From positions 1 to 27,782 of the forward strand of contig JAQMWT010000277.1 of the NCBI GenBank assembly GCA_029834535.1: a stretch of 27,782 nt of DNA, given 5' to 3'. The stretch is from Chrysophaeum taylorii. Lineage: Eukaryota > Sar > Pelagophyceae > Pelagomonadales > Pelagomonadaceae. This document shows, in pieces, positions 17,568-26,288 of the stretch. Below the pieces are notes generated by a model that worked only from the letters and a program-made list of their open reading frames with translations, made no database searches and was not told where the DNA came from. The translations under genes and the position numbers were made by a program. Each line of letters begins with the position of its first letter. Within the stretch, counting starts at the first letter, position 1.

Positions 17568-18734
17568 GTGAACCGACCATTCTACGAGCTCGAGAGAAAA
17601 CAACAGAAAGTGCAAAAGAGCACCAAAGAGAGAAAACAACAGAAAGTGCAAAACAAAGTCGCGCCAAACGGGGCCGACCGCGCAAAGTCGACCAACGCGC
17701 GTTACAACAACCAACAAACTTTTTTTTTTACGGGCCATTCTGTTTCATCCCATTCCAATGTTGATACGGGCTATTCTAATGTTGATACGGGCCATTCTGA
17801 TGTTGATACGGGCCATTCCAATGTTGATACGGGCCATTCTGATTCCAATGTTGATACGGGCCATTCCAATGTTGATACGGGCCATTCCAATGTTGATACG
17901 GGCCATTCTGATGTTGATACGGGCCATTCTGATGTCGATACGGGCCATTCTGTTTCCTCTGTCGCTTCTGTTTCCCCCTGTAACTCTTTGTATGTCTCTT
18001 CTGTTAGCTTTCGTTTGTTAGTTCATTAGGTCTTCCTTCCCCTTTGTTTAGCTAACACCCTTGTTGATCCCCATGCACACGTTTATTACTCTGCTTCCGA
18101 AGAAATGTCCCAGTATTCAGACCTTGACGAAACTACTATCACTTCCACCCATTTACGTGAAGCTTTAGCTCCGACCAATCCTGAGCGTCCTGGCTGGTTA
18201 CAAGCCATCGCTAAAGAATACAGCTCTCTTGGTCAACTTGGTTGTTGGGATGTGATTCGCCTCCCTGAGACTTTTCCTGGCAACATTTGTACCCTCAAGT
18301 GGATCCTCCGCAAGAAATATGACTCTGGCCGCTTCAAATCGCACAAGGCTCGCCTCGTTGTCCGCGGTTACACCCAGGTTCACGGCATTGATTATCATGA
18401 CACCTACTCGCCGGTTGCCAACATCGTCACGATCCGTTTCTTTCTAACCTTTGTCGCTGTTCATGACTGGAATTTGCACAAGTTGGATGTCAGCTCCGCC
18501 TTTATTCAAGCTCCCATTGACGAAGACATCTATGTCTGGCCACCCGAAGGCTATGCTCCTCGCCAACCCACCGATGGTTCCAAAATCGTTTACAAGCTCC
18601 GTCGCTCTTGGTATGGTTGCAAACAAGCTTGTCGTAATTGGTGCCTTTATTTGGAACGCTTCCTTCTCAATGATTGTGGCTTACAAGCTCGTGCTCAATT
18701 CTACCATGGTCCTCCGTCTCGTTCTGGTCGTTGA
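17568..18734 (+). pseudogene. Copia integrase-RT linker and reverse transcriptase N-terminal half
   Basis: One frame with a single TAG (18027-18029). The first part is a Lys/Gln-rich segment and the NVDTGHS repeats; from 18105 it is a clear RT_2 domain: L-K-W-I-L-R-K-K-Y-D, K-A-R-L-V-V-R-G-Y-T-Q, G-I-D-Y-H-D-T-Y-S-P-V-A, motif A K-L-D-V-S-S-A-F, Y-V-W-P-P-E-G, and W-Y-G-C-K-Q-A (canonical LYGLKQA). The frame is lost near 18700. In the adjacent frame the YVDD box reads V-V-D-G, so the second catalytic Asp is replaced by Gly. RT copies the element RNA; this copy would be inactive. Confidence 0.85.
17750..17944 (+). repeat. 21-bp tandem repeat encoding NVDTGHS heptapeptides
   Basis: Nine units of about 21 bp (CCATTCCAATGTTGATACGGG and variants); one unit has a 6-bp in-frame addition, giving 195 bp in all. 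In the frame shared with the RT segment downstream it encodes repeats of N/D-V-D-T-G-H-S. The length is a multiple of three and no unit breaks the frame. Confidence 0.92.
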
Positions 18735-19135
18735 TGGTCTTCTTGTGGCGCACCCTCGTCATTGCATTGGCCATTACCAAGCCTTTTTTCCTCCGTTTCC
18801 GCGCTTTCACTGACGTCAATGATCTTGATCTCACCTCTTACGTTGGTCTTTGCATCACGCGTGCTCGCCCTCGGAGAACCCTCACTCTTGACCAATCCCA
18901 TGCTATCCGTGAAATCCTTACCGAACATCGCTTCATCAACAGTAAACCCGAACTCACTCCCGCTCCCAAAGGTCTTCATCTTTCTGCGGCTGATTGTCCG
19001 GCTCCTGGTTCTCCAGATCACATCTTCATGGCACGCATCCCTTTTCGCCGTATTGTTGGCTGTGTCCTCTTCATCTCCATCATGACTCGCCCTGATATCA
19101 CTTGGTCCGTCAATCAGTGTGCGCGTTTTTCCCAC
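18735..19135 (+). pseudogene. Reverse transcriptase C-terminal part (thumb/connection)
   Basis: In the frame of 18674-19138: V-N-D-L-D-L-T-S-Y-V-G-L, then T-L-D-Q-S-H-A-I-R-E-I-L, then R-R-I-V-G-C-V-L-F and T-R-P-D-I-T-W-S-V-N-Q. These match the copia blocks YFLGIEI, LSQ.YI..IL, Y...VGSLMYL and TRPDI. Coding stops at CARFSH, where the SINE-like element begins; the next copia residues resume directly after it. Confidence 0.85.
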
Positions 19136-19498
19136 TAACTAACTAACTAACTTCAGACCTCCCCCGAGCATGGGAGCCAGGCCGGACCGACAGGAGCCAG
19201 TCCGGAATCACGGGCCTGTAGACGAGGAGCGCCGAAAGGTCGGTCGGCGGAGAGTGACCATCAAGCTTGTCGCCATGCGATGAGGAGACCGCGATGTGAC
19301 TGACAACCAACTCGTCGATAACCTTCCGTCTTCGCCCCCCGGCCATACCCCGTCCCACTGCGAACGTTCCGGCTGCCAACCGGCCCGCCCGGGAGGCGAA
19401 TAGGCGCCAACCTACGCCGGGAGGGCGGATGCCCTCGCAAGGCTCAGGATTCATGAGGCACCGTCCTCCATCGCAACCGCAGTCGGCGATCAGGGTAA
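19136..19498 (-). mobile_element. SINE-like insertion with 13-bp target duplication
   Basis: 363 bp, flanked by perfect 13-bp direct repeats GCGTTTTTCCCAC (19123-19135 and 19499-19511). On the plus strand it starts with four TAAC repeats, so on the minus strand it ends in a (GTTA)n tail, as a retroposed element would. Removing it joins the copia coding sequence exactly (CARFSH then NPGKP). A copy starts at about 27588 with the same end. No clear tRNA A/B boxes were seen; it could also be a 5'-truncated LINE 3' end. Confidence 0.85.
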
Positions 19499-19508
19499 GC
19501 GTTTTTCC

Positions 19509-20080
19509 CACAATCCTGGTAAACCCCACTGGCACGCTTGGCACGCTTTATCTCCCACTCTGCGTTATCTCAATGGCTCTCACGATCTTGCCCTTGTTCT
19601 TGGTCGCGATTCTACCCTTCGTCTCTGTGGTTATTCCGACTCCAGCTGGGCCGACGACCCTGATGACCGCCACTCCACAACTGTTTCTTTGTTTCCTCTG
19701 CTGGCTCTATGATCGCCTACTGCTCCCGCTCGCAATACTTACTTGCTCGCTCTTCTTTTGAAGCTGAATTGCTCGCTCTTTACGCCGCTACTGCTGAGCT
19801 CTCTTGGCTTCTCAAACTTTTTGATGACTCTGATCTCCCTCGTCACACGGTCCCAATGTATGTTGATAATAGCACCACCGTCACCCAAGTTCGTCTCCAA
19901 TGTCTCACACGGCGCACCCGCCATATTGACATTCGCTTTTACAGTACCGCCAAATATCATCGCAACCACATCATTGATCTCAAGCACATACCCCGCCTTC
20001 ACAATCTTAGCGACATTTTCACCCGCAGTACGGAAGCTCCTTCCTTCCTCCGGCTTCGCGCTCTTTACCTCACTTCATGA
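19509..20080 (+). pseudogene. Copia RNase H domain, in two frames
   Basis: The first part (about 19509-19700) reads L-R-Y-L-N-G-S and G-Y-S-D-S-S-W-A-D-D (first catalytic Asp). The frame then moves by one base near 19685, and 19709-20080 continues with S-R-S-Q-Y-L-L-A, S-F-E-A-E-L-L-A-L (Glu), M-Y-V-D-N-S-T (Asp), R-H-I-D-I-R-F-Y and N-L-S-D-I-F-T (typically ADIFTK). It is the last domain of Pol and degrades RNA in the RNA-DNA hybrid. It stops at 20080, leaving 172 bp to the 3' LTR. Confidence 0.85.
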
Positions 20081-20159
20081 TTTTCACCCTGATCTCTGCT
20101 ATTTTTATTGCCACAACGCCTCTGTGACGTCTTCCTCAAAGCTTCTCCTCTGTGAGCGT

Positions 20160-20261
20160 CTCACTTACCCCTTTTTCCTTTTCCTTCTTTTCCAGCACCT
20201 GTGTGAGGACCTCACTTACCCCTTTTTCCTTTTCCTTCTTTTCCAGCACCTGTGTGAGGAA
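20160..20261 (+). repeat. 51-bp tandem duplication before the 3' LTR
   Basis: Two adjacent 51-bp copies, CTCACTTACCCCTTTTTCC ... CAGCACCTGTGTGAGGA, the second running into the LTR start. The region is pyrimidine-rich, so the purine-rich tract expected just before a 3' LTR is absent on the plus strand. Confidence 0.85.
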
Positions 20262-20348
20262 GCTATGACACTTACCCCTGCACCACGTATCCAGTATCCA
20301 TACGTCTTTCTCTTATCGCTAGTCTAACGCCTCATACCATCCGTAACA
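20253..20348 (+). repeat. 3' LTR (96 bp) of the second copia element
   Basis: Identical by eye to 15355-15450; followed by the target duplication GCTAA (20349-20353). Confidence 0.93.
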
Positions 20349-20404
20349 GCTAAGATGTTTGTCTGTCTGTTTGTTTGTCTGTCTGTTTGTCTTTAAATTG
20401 TTTG

Positions 20405-21390
20405 TCCCCCGATTTAGGGTAAGGATCAGGTAGGCCCGCGAGCCAGACAGTGATCCTCCAAGCCGTCTACGGCGACCTCGCAGACTGTTTCCACGACCCG
20501 CGGCGGCTCTTTCAGCGCGCCATTCTCACGCCCCGTCGAAACGATGTTGTCGATGCTGACAACGCGCGCATGACCACGGCCTTTTTTTCAAGGAGACGAG
20601 GCGTCGGAGTTCTTTTCGGCCGACTAGGTTGGGTCGGAAGACGACGCCTCGCTCTCAAGAGTCGAGTTTTCGACTCCCTGACAACCAACGGCATGCTGAC
20701 TTTGATCGCGAGCTTAAAGTCTTCGCAACCTCGACCCGTCGCACGGCCACTGCAACGGTACCAGATACATGATCGATCGTGTCGTGTCACCGAGGCTCCT
20801 CCAACCTGTATCCCTTAAGGCCCGCCTACGCCAAACGATCAACAAGAGCCAGGGCCAGACGCCCCGCGAGGTCGGCGTCCTCTTGCCCAAGCCCGTCTTC
20901 TGTCACGTCCAGCTCTACGTGGCTCTCTGTCGATCGGCAACCCCGAGGATAAACTCATCTGGGTCGACGACTCCACCCTACCCCACACGTGCTGCGCAAT
21001 ACCGATAAGCCCCCTCCCGGCGTCTACACGCGCACTATAGGTGAACTTACTGGGACCAGGTGAATTTACTGGAGTTAGACATTGGGATTAGGTGAATAAA
21101 GTGACCAGGTGAACTTACTGGGACCAGATGAACTTACTGAGTGTTTTAGAGTAAATTCAAAGGTTAGCGGCGTGTGCGGATCAAGGCAGCTTAGATTGGC
21201 GGAGGCGAGAGCGACGAGCTCGAAGGAGTGGGTGTGAGCACGAGTGGGTTTACGCCGAACTTACTGGGGTTAGAGATTTGGACTAGGTGAACTTACTGAC
21301 CAGGTGAACTTACTGGGACCAGGTGAACTTACTGGGGTTGGAGATTGGGACTAGGTGAACTTACTGGCGAACTTACTGGCCTGCACTTGT
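20405..21390 (+). mobile_element. Helitron RepHel C-terminal fragment, unit 2
   Basis: Same structure as unit 1; INKSQGQT at 20838-20861. The start-to-start distance from unit 1 is 6087 bp, which becomes about 1088 bp once the copia element and its 5-bp duplication are subtracted. It has AAGGAGACGAG where unit 1 has CCCGGAGACGAG, a difference shared with unit 3. Confidence 0.8.
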
Positions 21391-21490
21391 CCTTACTACT
21401 AATCGACAGATGTTTCCTTACTACTAATCGACAGATCCTTACTACTAATCGACACATGATTGTCTGTCTGTCTGTTTATCTGTCTGTTTG

Positions 21491-22488
21491 TCCCCCGATT
21501 TAGGGTAAGGATCAGGTAGGCCCGCGAGCCAGACAGTGATCCTCCAAGCCGTCTACGGCGACCTCGCAGACTGTTTCCACGACCCGCGGCGGCTCTTTCA
21601 GCGCGCCATTCTCACGCCCCGTCGAAACGATGTTGTCGATGCTGACAACGCGCGCATGACCACGGCCTTTTTTTCAAGGAGACGAGGCGTCGGAGTTCTT
21701 TTCGGCCGACTAGGTTGGGTCGGAAGACGACGCCTCGCTCTCAAGAGTCGAGTTTTCGACTCCCTGACAACCAACGGCATGCTGACTTTGATCGCGAGCT
21801 TAAAGTCTTCGCAACCTCGACCCGTCGCACGGCCACTGCAACGGTACCAGATACATGATCGATCGTGTCGTGTCACCGAGGCTCCTCCAACCTGTATCCC
21901 TTAAGGCCCGCCGACGCCAAACGATCAACAAGAGCCAGGGCCAGACGCCCCGCGAGGTCGGCGTCCTCTTGCCCAAGCCCGTCTTCTGCCACGTCCAGCT
22001 CTACGTGGCTCTCTGTCGATCGGCAACCCCGAGGATATACTCATCTGGGTCGACGACTCCACCCTACCCCACACGTGCTGCGCAATACCGATAAGCCCCC
22101 TCCCGGCGTCTACACGCGCACTATAGGTGAACTTACTGGGGCCAGGTGGATTTACTGGGGTTGGAGTTTGGGATTAGGTGAATATAGTGACCAGGTGAAC
22201 TTACTGAGACCAGATGAACTTACTGAGGGTTTTAGAGTAAACTCAAAGGTTAGCGGCGTGTGCGGATCAAAGCAGCTTAGATTGGCGGAGGCGAGAGCGA
22301 CGAGCTCGAAGGAGTGGGTGTGAGCACGAGTGGGTTTACGCCGAACTTACTGGGGTTAGAGATTTGGACTAGGTGAACTTACTGACCAGGTGAACTTATT
22401 CAAAAAATTTTCAAGAAACTTACTGGGACCAGGTGAACTTACTGGGGTTAGAGATTGGGACTAGGTGAACTTACTGGCCTGCACTTGT
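21491..22488 (+). mobile_element. Helitron RepHel C-terminal fragment, unit 3
   Basis: Same structure; INKSQGQT at 21924-21947. It starts 1086 bp after unit 2, and its helicase part is nearly identical to that unit. The tail contains one extra AT-rich interruption (TTCAAAAAATTTTCAAG, about 22399-22415) not seen in the other units. It is followed by CTACTAATCGACAG, a TTTG repeat and the LINE 3' tail. Confidence 0.8.
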
Positions 22489-22540
22489 CCTTACTACTAA
22501 TCGACAGATGTTTGTTTGTTTGTCTTTAAATGTCGACTGC

Positions 22541-24225
22541 TAAGAGGGGGGTGTGTGTGGGGAGCATGAAGGATGTGGGTGGGTTTGTGGGGTAGGAGGG
22601 ATGTGCCTGACGGGCGGAGATAAGTACGCGGGACCTAGTCGGGGTCATCGCCGAGTCGTGGGGCAGGCGAAGAGAGGACGGGCCCCGCCCGTAGGTCGTA
22701 CGCATGCTGCCGCCGGACGTATGTGCGACGAAGGGTGACGTCCTGCTGGGATCGGGCGGCCTGGGTGGGGTTCCCCGAGGCGGCGACATGGGTGAGGGCG
22801 GTGAGGGCACAGCGAGCCCGGCCTAATGCGTTGGCGATCCCCACTCACGGTAGATGCGGCGAGTTTGGGCCGCCTTTGCCTCTGTGAAGTTGGCGCAGCC
22901 GCTTGCCACCCAGGTTCGCGCAGCGATGCGCTCTGCGCATGTTTGGGCGAGAGCGTGGCACGCCGCGCTGGCCTCACCGAAGGCACCAAAGACGAGGCCG
23001 GCGACGGTGCCGTAGCTACGTAGCCGCTGTTCGACAGGGCCCAAGAAGCCAGGCGGTGGTGCTGTACCCGGCTGGGGGATGATGGCGTCGATGCCGCGGG
23101 CGTGAGCGAGGTATTCGGAGTGGACTTGCGCTGCGCGCCGATCGACAGGCGACGGGTGGGAGGGATGGAGGGCGTGGGCGGTGTACAACGAACCCCAAGC
23201 GAGGGTTTTGATGTCGTAGAGTTGCTCCTTGTTGTCGAGCGTGGTGAGGATGTCTGGGACGACTTGGCGTCGGGCGAGATTGCCTCGGTACCGGCCGTAG
23301 AGGCGCGTGCGAATGGTAGGGGCGACGACGTCAGCAAAGATGCCGAAAACCTCGGACAGGGCTGGGATGCCGGCCTCTTTGACGCTGCAGAGGACGCAGT
23401 CGAGCTGGCCGTCATGCCAGGTGGTCCGCGCTCCTCCGCGGTTGACAAGGTTGGCCTGCGTGAGAAGCACCTTGCCGTGAGCGTCGAGAACGACGTCAGT
23501 GCCCAGAATGCGAGTGCCCACGAGGCCCGAACAAGCTGGAGAGGGGTAGCCAAAGTACTGGGCACACATCTCAGCCCAGCAGCGGTTGGGGATTTGAAGG
23601 GCGGAGCTGGGCCACGAGCTGATGAACGTGGTCGAGAAGCGATCCCATGAGGACGCCGCTACTCGAAGTGCATCGGTGATGGGAAGGGTGGCCGCAAGGC
23701 GCTGGAGTGCAGTGGCCCGAGCTGTCTCGCGCTGGGAGGTTAGAGCACGCTGGAGTTGGGGTATGAGCACGGGTGTCGAGATGGTGGGGTCGACGAGGAC
23801 GCCCATGGAGACGAATTCGTGGGAGAGAGGACCGTCGACGAGATGAACGTTGGCGGGGTCGCCGGAACCAGCGCCGCCGTGGGAAGCCAGCGTGGTACGG
23901 AGATCAGCCCGAAGTCCGTCCCACGCAGTCTCGAGTGCTCGCCCCAGGCGGCAACCGGATGCGAGGAGGTGGTGCCAACGGTGCAACTCGTTACCTGTGC
24001 GAAAAGAAGTGGCACCCAGGACCGAGGCGAGGCGGGGGAGGTAGCCAGGGACCTCCACGGCACCCGTAGGATCGCGAAGGTCAACGAGGTGTGGGAGGCC
24101 GGGGCCGCCGTGCCAATAAAGGCGGCGGGGCTGAGGTCGGCGCAGGAGCGAATGCCGCCACCCCCACTTCGAGAGGGAAGACGGAGGCGTTGGAGGACGA
24201 TGCCGGTGGAGTCAAAACATTGAGT
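22541..24225 (-). mobile_element. 5'-truncated non-LTR retrotransposon with nuclease-like domain
   Basis: The coding region is on the minus strand and ends in a 3' region reading CCCACACACACC ... CTTAGCAGTCGACATTTAAAGA followed by CAAA-type repeats. The same 3' end recurs as a 59-bp stub at 25226-25284, the variable 5' truncation typical of LINEs. It lies between units 3 and 4 of the array and interrupts their spacing. No reverse transcriptase remains. Confidence 0.7.
22823..24211 (-). CDS. C-terminal LINE protein with PD-(D/E)XK nuclease-like domain (partial)
   Basis: The frame is open from 24211 to 22823; the first 51 codons precede a nominal GTG start, and the true N-terminus with the RT is missing. 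With the GTG at 24058 as residue 1 there are 411 residues. H215 and E236 precede V-V-P-D (P268-D269), then 12 residues, then Y-D-I-K (D282, K284): the PD-X12-D/E-x-K layout seen in restriction-like endonucleases of R2/CRE/NeSL-type LINEs. Later blocks are A-G-L-V-F-G-A-F-G-E-A-S (352-363) and a helical end. The typical flanking zinc cysteines are mostly absent. Such a domain nicks target DNA to prime reverse transcription. The domain assignment rests on motif layout; LINE origin is supported by the truncated sister copy. Confidence 0.6.
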   Translation of the reverse strand, partial: LHRHRPPTPPSSLSKWGWRHSLLRRPQPRRLYWHGGPGLPHLVDLRDPTGAVEVPGYLPRLASVLGATSFRTGNELHRWHHLLASGCRLGRALETAWDGLRADLRTTLASHGGAGSGDPANVHLVDGPLSHEFVSMGVLVDPTISTPVLIPQLQRALTSQRETARATALQRLAATLPITDALRVAASSWDRFSTTFISSWPSSALQIPNRCWAEMCAQYFGYPSPACSGLVGTRILGTDVVLDAHGKVLLTQANLVNRGGARTTWHDGQLDCVLCSVKEAGIPALSEVFGIFADVVAPTIRTRLYGRYRGNLARRQVVPDILTTLDNKEQLYDIKTLAWGSLYTAHALHPSHPSPVDRRAAQVHSEYLAHARGIDAIIPQPGTAPPPGFLGPVEQRLRSYGTVAGLVFGAFGEASAACHALAQTCAERIAARTWVASGCANFTEAKAAQTRRIYREWGSPTH

Positions 24226-24235
24226 TGTTTGTTTG

Positions 24236-25149
24236 TCCCCCGATTCAGGGTAAGGATCAGGTAGGCCCGCGAGCCAGGCATTGATCCTCCAAGCCGTCTA
24301 CGGCGACCTCGCAGACTATTTCCACGACCCGCGGCGGCTCTTTCAGCGCGCCATTCTCACGCCCCGTCGAAACGATGTTGTCGATGCTGACAACGCGCGC
24401 ATGACCACGGCCTTTCTTGGAGACGAGGCGTCGGAGTTCTTTTCGGCCGACTAGGTTGGGTCGGAAGACGACGCCTCGCTCTTTACAGTAGAGTTTTCAA
24501 CTCCCTGACAACCAACGGCATGCTGACTTTGAGCGCGAGCTTAAGGTCTTCGCAACCTCGACCCGTCGCACGGCCACTGCAACGGTACCAGATACATGAT
24601 CGATCGTGTCGTTGTCACCGAGGCTCCTCCAACCTGTATCCCTTAAGGCCCGCCGACGCCAAACGATCAACAAGAGCCAGGGCCAGACGCCCCGCGAGGT
24701 CGGCGTCCTCTTGCCCAAGCCCGTCTTCTGCCACGTCCAGCTCTACGTGGCTCTCTGTCGATCGGCAACCCCGAGGATATGCTCTTCTGAGTCGACGACT
24801 CCACCCTACCCCACACGTGCTGCGCAATACCGATAAGCCCCCACCCGGCGTCTACACGCGCACTGTAGGTGAACTTACTGGGACCAGGTGAACTTACTGG
24901 GGTTAGAGATTGGGACTAGGTGAACTGAGTGACCAGGTGAACTTACTGGGACCACGTGAGCTTACTGGGGTTTTTAGAGTAAACTCAAAGGCTGGCGGCG
25001 CGTGCGGATTAAAGCAGCTTGGATTGGCAGGGGTGAGAGCGACGAGCTCAAAGGAGAGTGGGGTGAGTGGGTGTGAGCACGAGTGGGCTTCCGCCGAACT
25101 TACTGGGGTTGGAGATTGGGACTAGGTGAACTTACTGGCCTGCACTTGT
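24236..25149 (+). mobile_element. Helitron RepHel C-terminal fragment, unit 4
   Basis: Same structure; INKSQGQT at 24666-24689. It lacks several bases around 24415 relative to the other units (CCTTTCTTGGAGACG) and has GTCGTTGTCACC where units 1-3 have GTCGTGTCACC, a change shared with unit 5. Units 4 and 5 are therefore the closest pair. Confidence 0.8.
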
Positions 25150-25210
25150 GTCTGTTTGTCTGTTTGTTTGTTTGTTTGTTTGTTTGTTTGTTTGTTTGTT
25201 TGTTTGTCTT
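25149..25210. repeat. (GTTT)n microsatellite
   Basis: About a dozen GTTT units with occasional GTCT. It is the longest of several TTTG/TCTG tracts at unit junctions (also near 14290, 20355, 21465 and 22510), and is the complement of the LINE CAAA tail. Confidence 0.85.
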
Positions 25211-25225
25211 TAAATGTCGACTGCT

Positions 25226-25284
25226 AAGAGGTGGGTGTGTGTGGGGGGCATGAAGGATGTGGGTGGGTTTGTGGGGTAGGAGGG
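25226..25284 (-). mobile_element. Severely 5'-truncated copy of the same LINE (3' end only)
   Basis: Matches 22541-22599 with few differences (CTAAGAGGTGGGTGTGTG ... GGGGTAGGAGG) and then ends, directly followed by TTTGTTTG and unit 5. The (CAAA)n tail on the minus strand extends through 25149-25225. Confidence 0.8.
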
Positions 25285-25310
25285 GTTTGTTTGTTTGTCT
25301 TTAATTGTTT

Positions 25311-26288
25311 GTCCCCCGATTCCGGGTAAGGATCAGGTAAGCCCGCGAGCCAGGCATTGATCCTCCAAGCCGTCTACGGCGACCTCGCAGACTATTTCCA
25401 CGACCCGCGGCGGCTCTTTCAGCGCGCCATTCTCACGCCCCGTCGAAACGATGTTGTCGATGCTGACAACGCGCGCATGACCGCGGCCTTTTTTTCCCGG
25501 AGACGAGGCGTCGGAGTTCTTTTCGGCCGACTAGGTTGGGTCGGAAGACGACGCCTCGCTCTTTACAGTCGAGTTTTCGACTCCCTGACAACCAACGGCA
25601 TGCTGACTTTGATCGCGAGCTTAAAGTCTTCGCAACCTCGACCCGTCGCACGGCCACTGCAACGGTACCAGATACATGATCGATCGTGTCGTTGTCACCG
25701 AGGCTCCTCCAACCTGTATCCCTTAAGGCCCGCCGACGCCAAACGATCAACAAGAGCCAGGGCCAGACGCCCCGCGAGGTCGGCGTCCTCTTGCCCAAGC
25801 CCGTCTTCTGCCACGTCCAGCTCTACGTGGCTCTCTGTCGATCGGCAACCCCGAGGATATGCTCTTCTGGGTCGACGACTCCACCCTACCCCACACGTGC
25901 TGCGCAATACCGATAAGCCCCCTCCCGGCGTCTACACGCGCACTGTAGGTGAACTTACTGGGACCAGGTGAACTTACTGGAACCAGGTGAACTTACTGAG
26001 GTTAGAGATTGGGACTAGGTGAACTTAGTGACCAGGTGAACTTACTGGGACCAAGTGAACTTACTGGGGTTTTAGAGTAAACTCAAAGGTTAGCGGCGTG
26101 TGCGGATCAAAGCAGCTTAGATTGGCGGGGGTGAGAGCGACGAGCTCAAAGGAGAGTGGGGTGAGTGGGTGTGGGTTTACGCCGAACTTACTGGGGTTAG
26201 AGATTGGGACTAGGTGAACTTAACGGGACCAGGTGAACTTACTGGGGTTAGAGATTGGGACTAGGTGAACTTACTGGCCTGCACTTGT
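25311..26288 (+). mobile_element. Helitron RepHel C-terminal fragment, unit 5
   Basis: Same structure; INKSQGQT at 25746-25769. It is the last unit of the array. The longest open frame here (25357-25971, 204 residues) exists only because of the extra T in GTCGTTGTCACC and does not keep the helicase motifs in one frame, so it is not called a gene. The tail ends at CCTGCACTTGT, after which the array stops. Confidence 0.8.

Larger units (their letters stand above)
15355..20348 (+). mobile_element. Second copia-type LTR retrotransposon, complete ends, broken coding region
   Basis: 4994 bp, bounded by two 96-bp LTRs that are identical by eye and by a perfect 5-bp target duplication GCTAA (15350-15354 and 20349-20353). 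Inside, on the plus strand, are Gag, a doubtful protease region, a linker with tandem repeats, RT and RNase H in copia order. No integrase core (HHCC or DDE) was recognised between Gag and RT. It lies in the 3' tail sequence of unit 1 of the array and carries a SINE-like insert at 19136-19498. Identical LTRs suggest a recent insertion, yet the coding region is shifted in several places, so it probably moved with proteins supplied in trans. Confidence 0.93.

Noticed and set aside
17750..17944. CRISPR-like array
   Set aside because: Units are contiguous 21-bp repeats without unique spacers, and the genome is eukaryotic; it is a coding minisatellite.
23102..23650. A 182-residue plus-strand ORF in the LINE
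   Set aside because: It is antisense to the frame that carries the PD-X12-DxK layout and has no motif of its own.
25357..25971. A 204-residue plus-strand gene in unit 5
   Set aside because: The helicase motifs are spread over more than one frame, and the long ORF depends on one inserted base shared only with unit 4.
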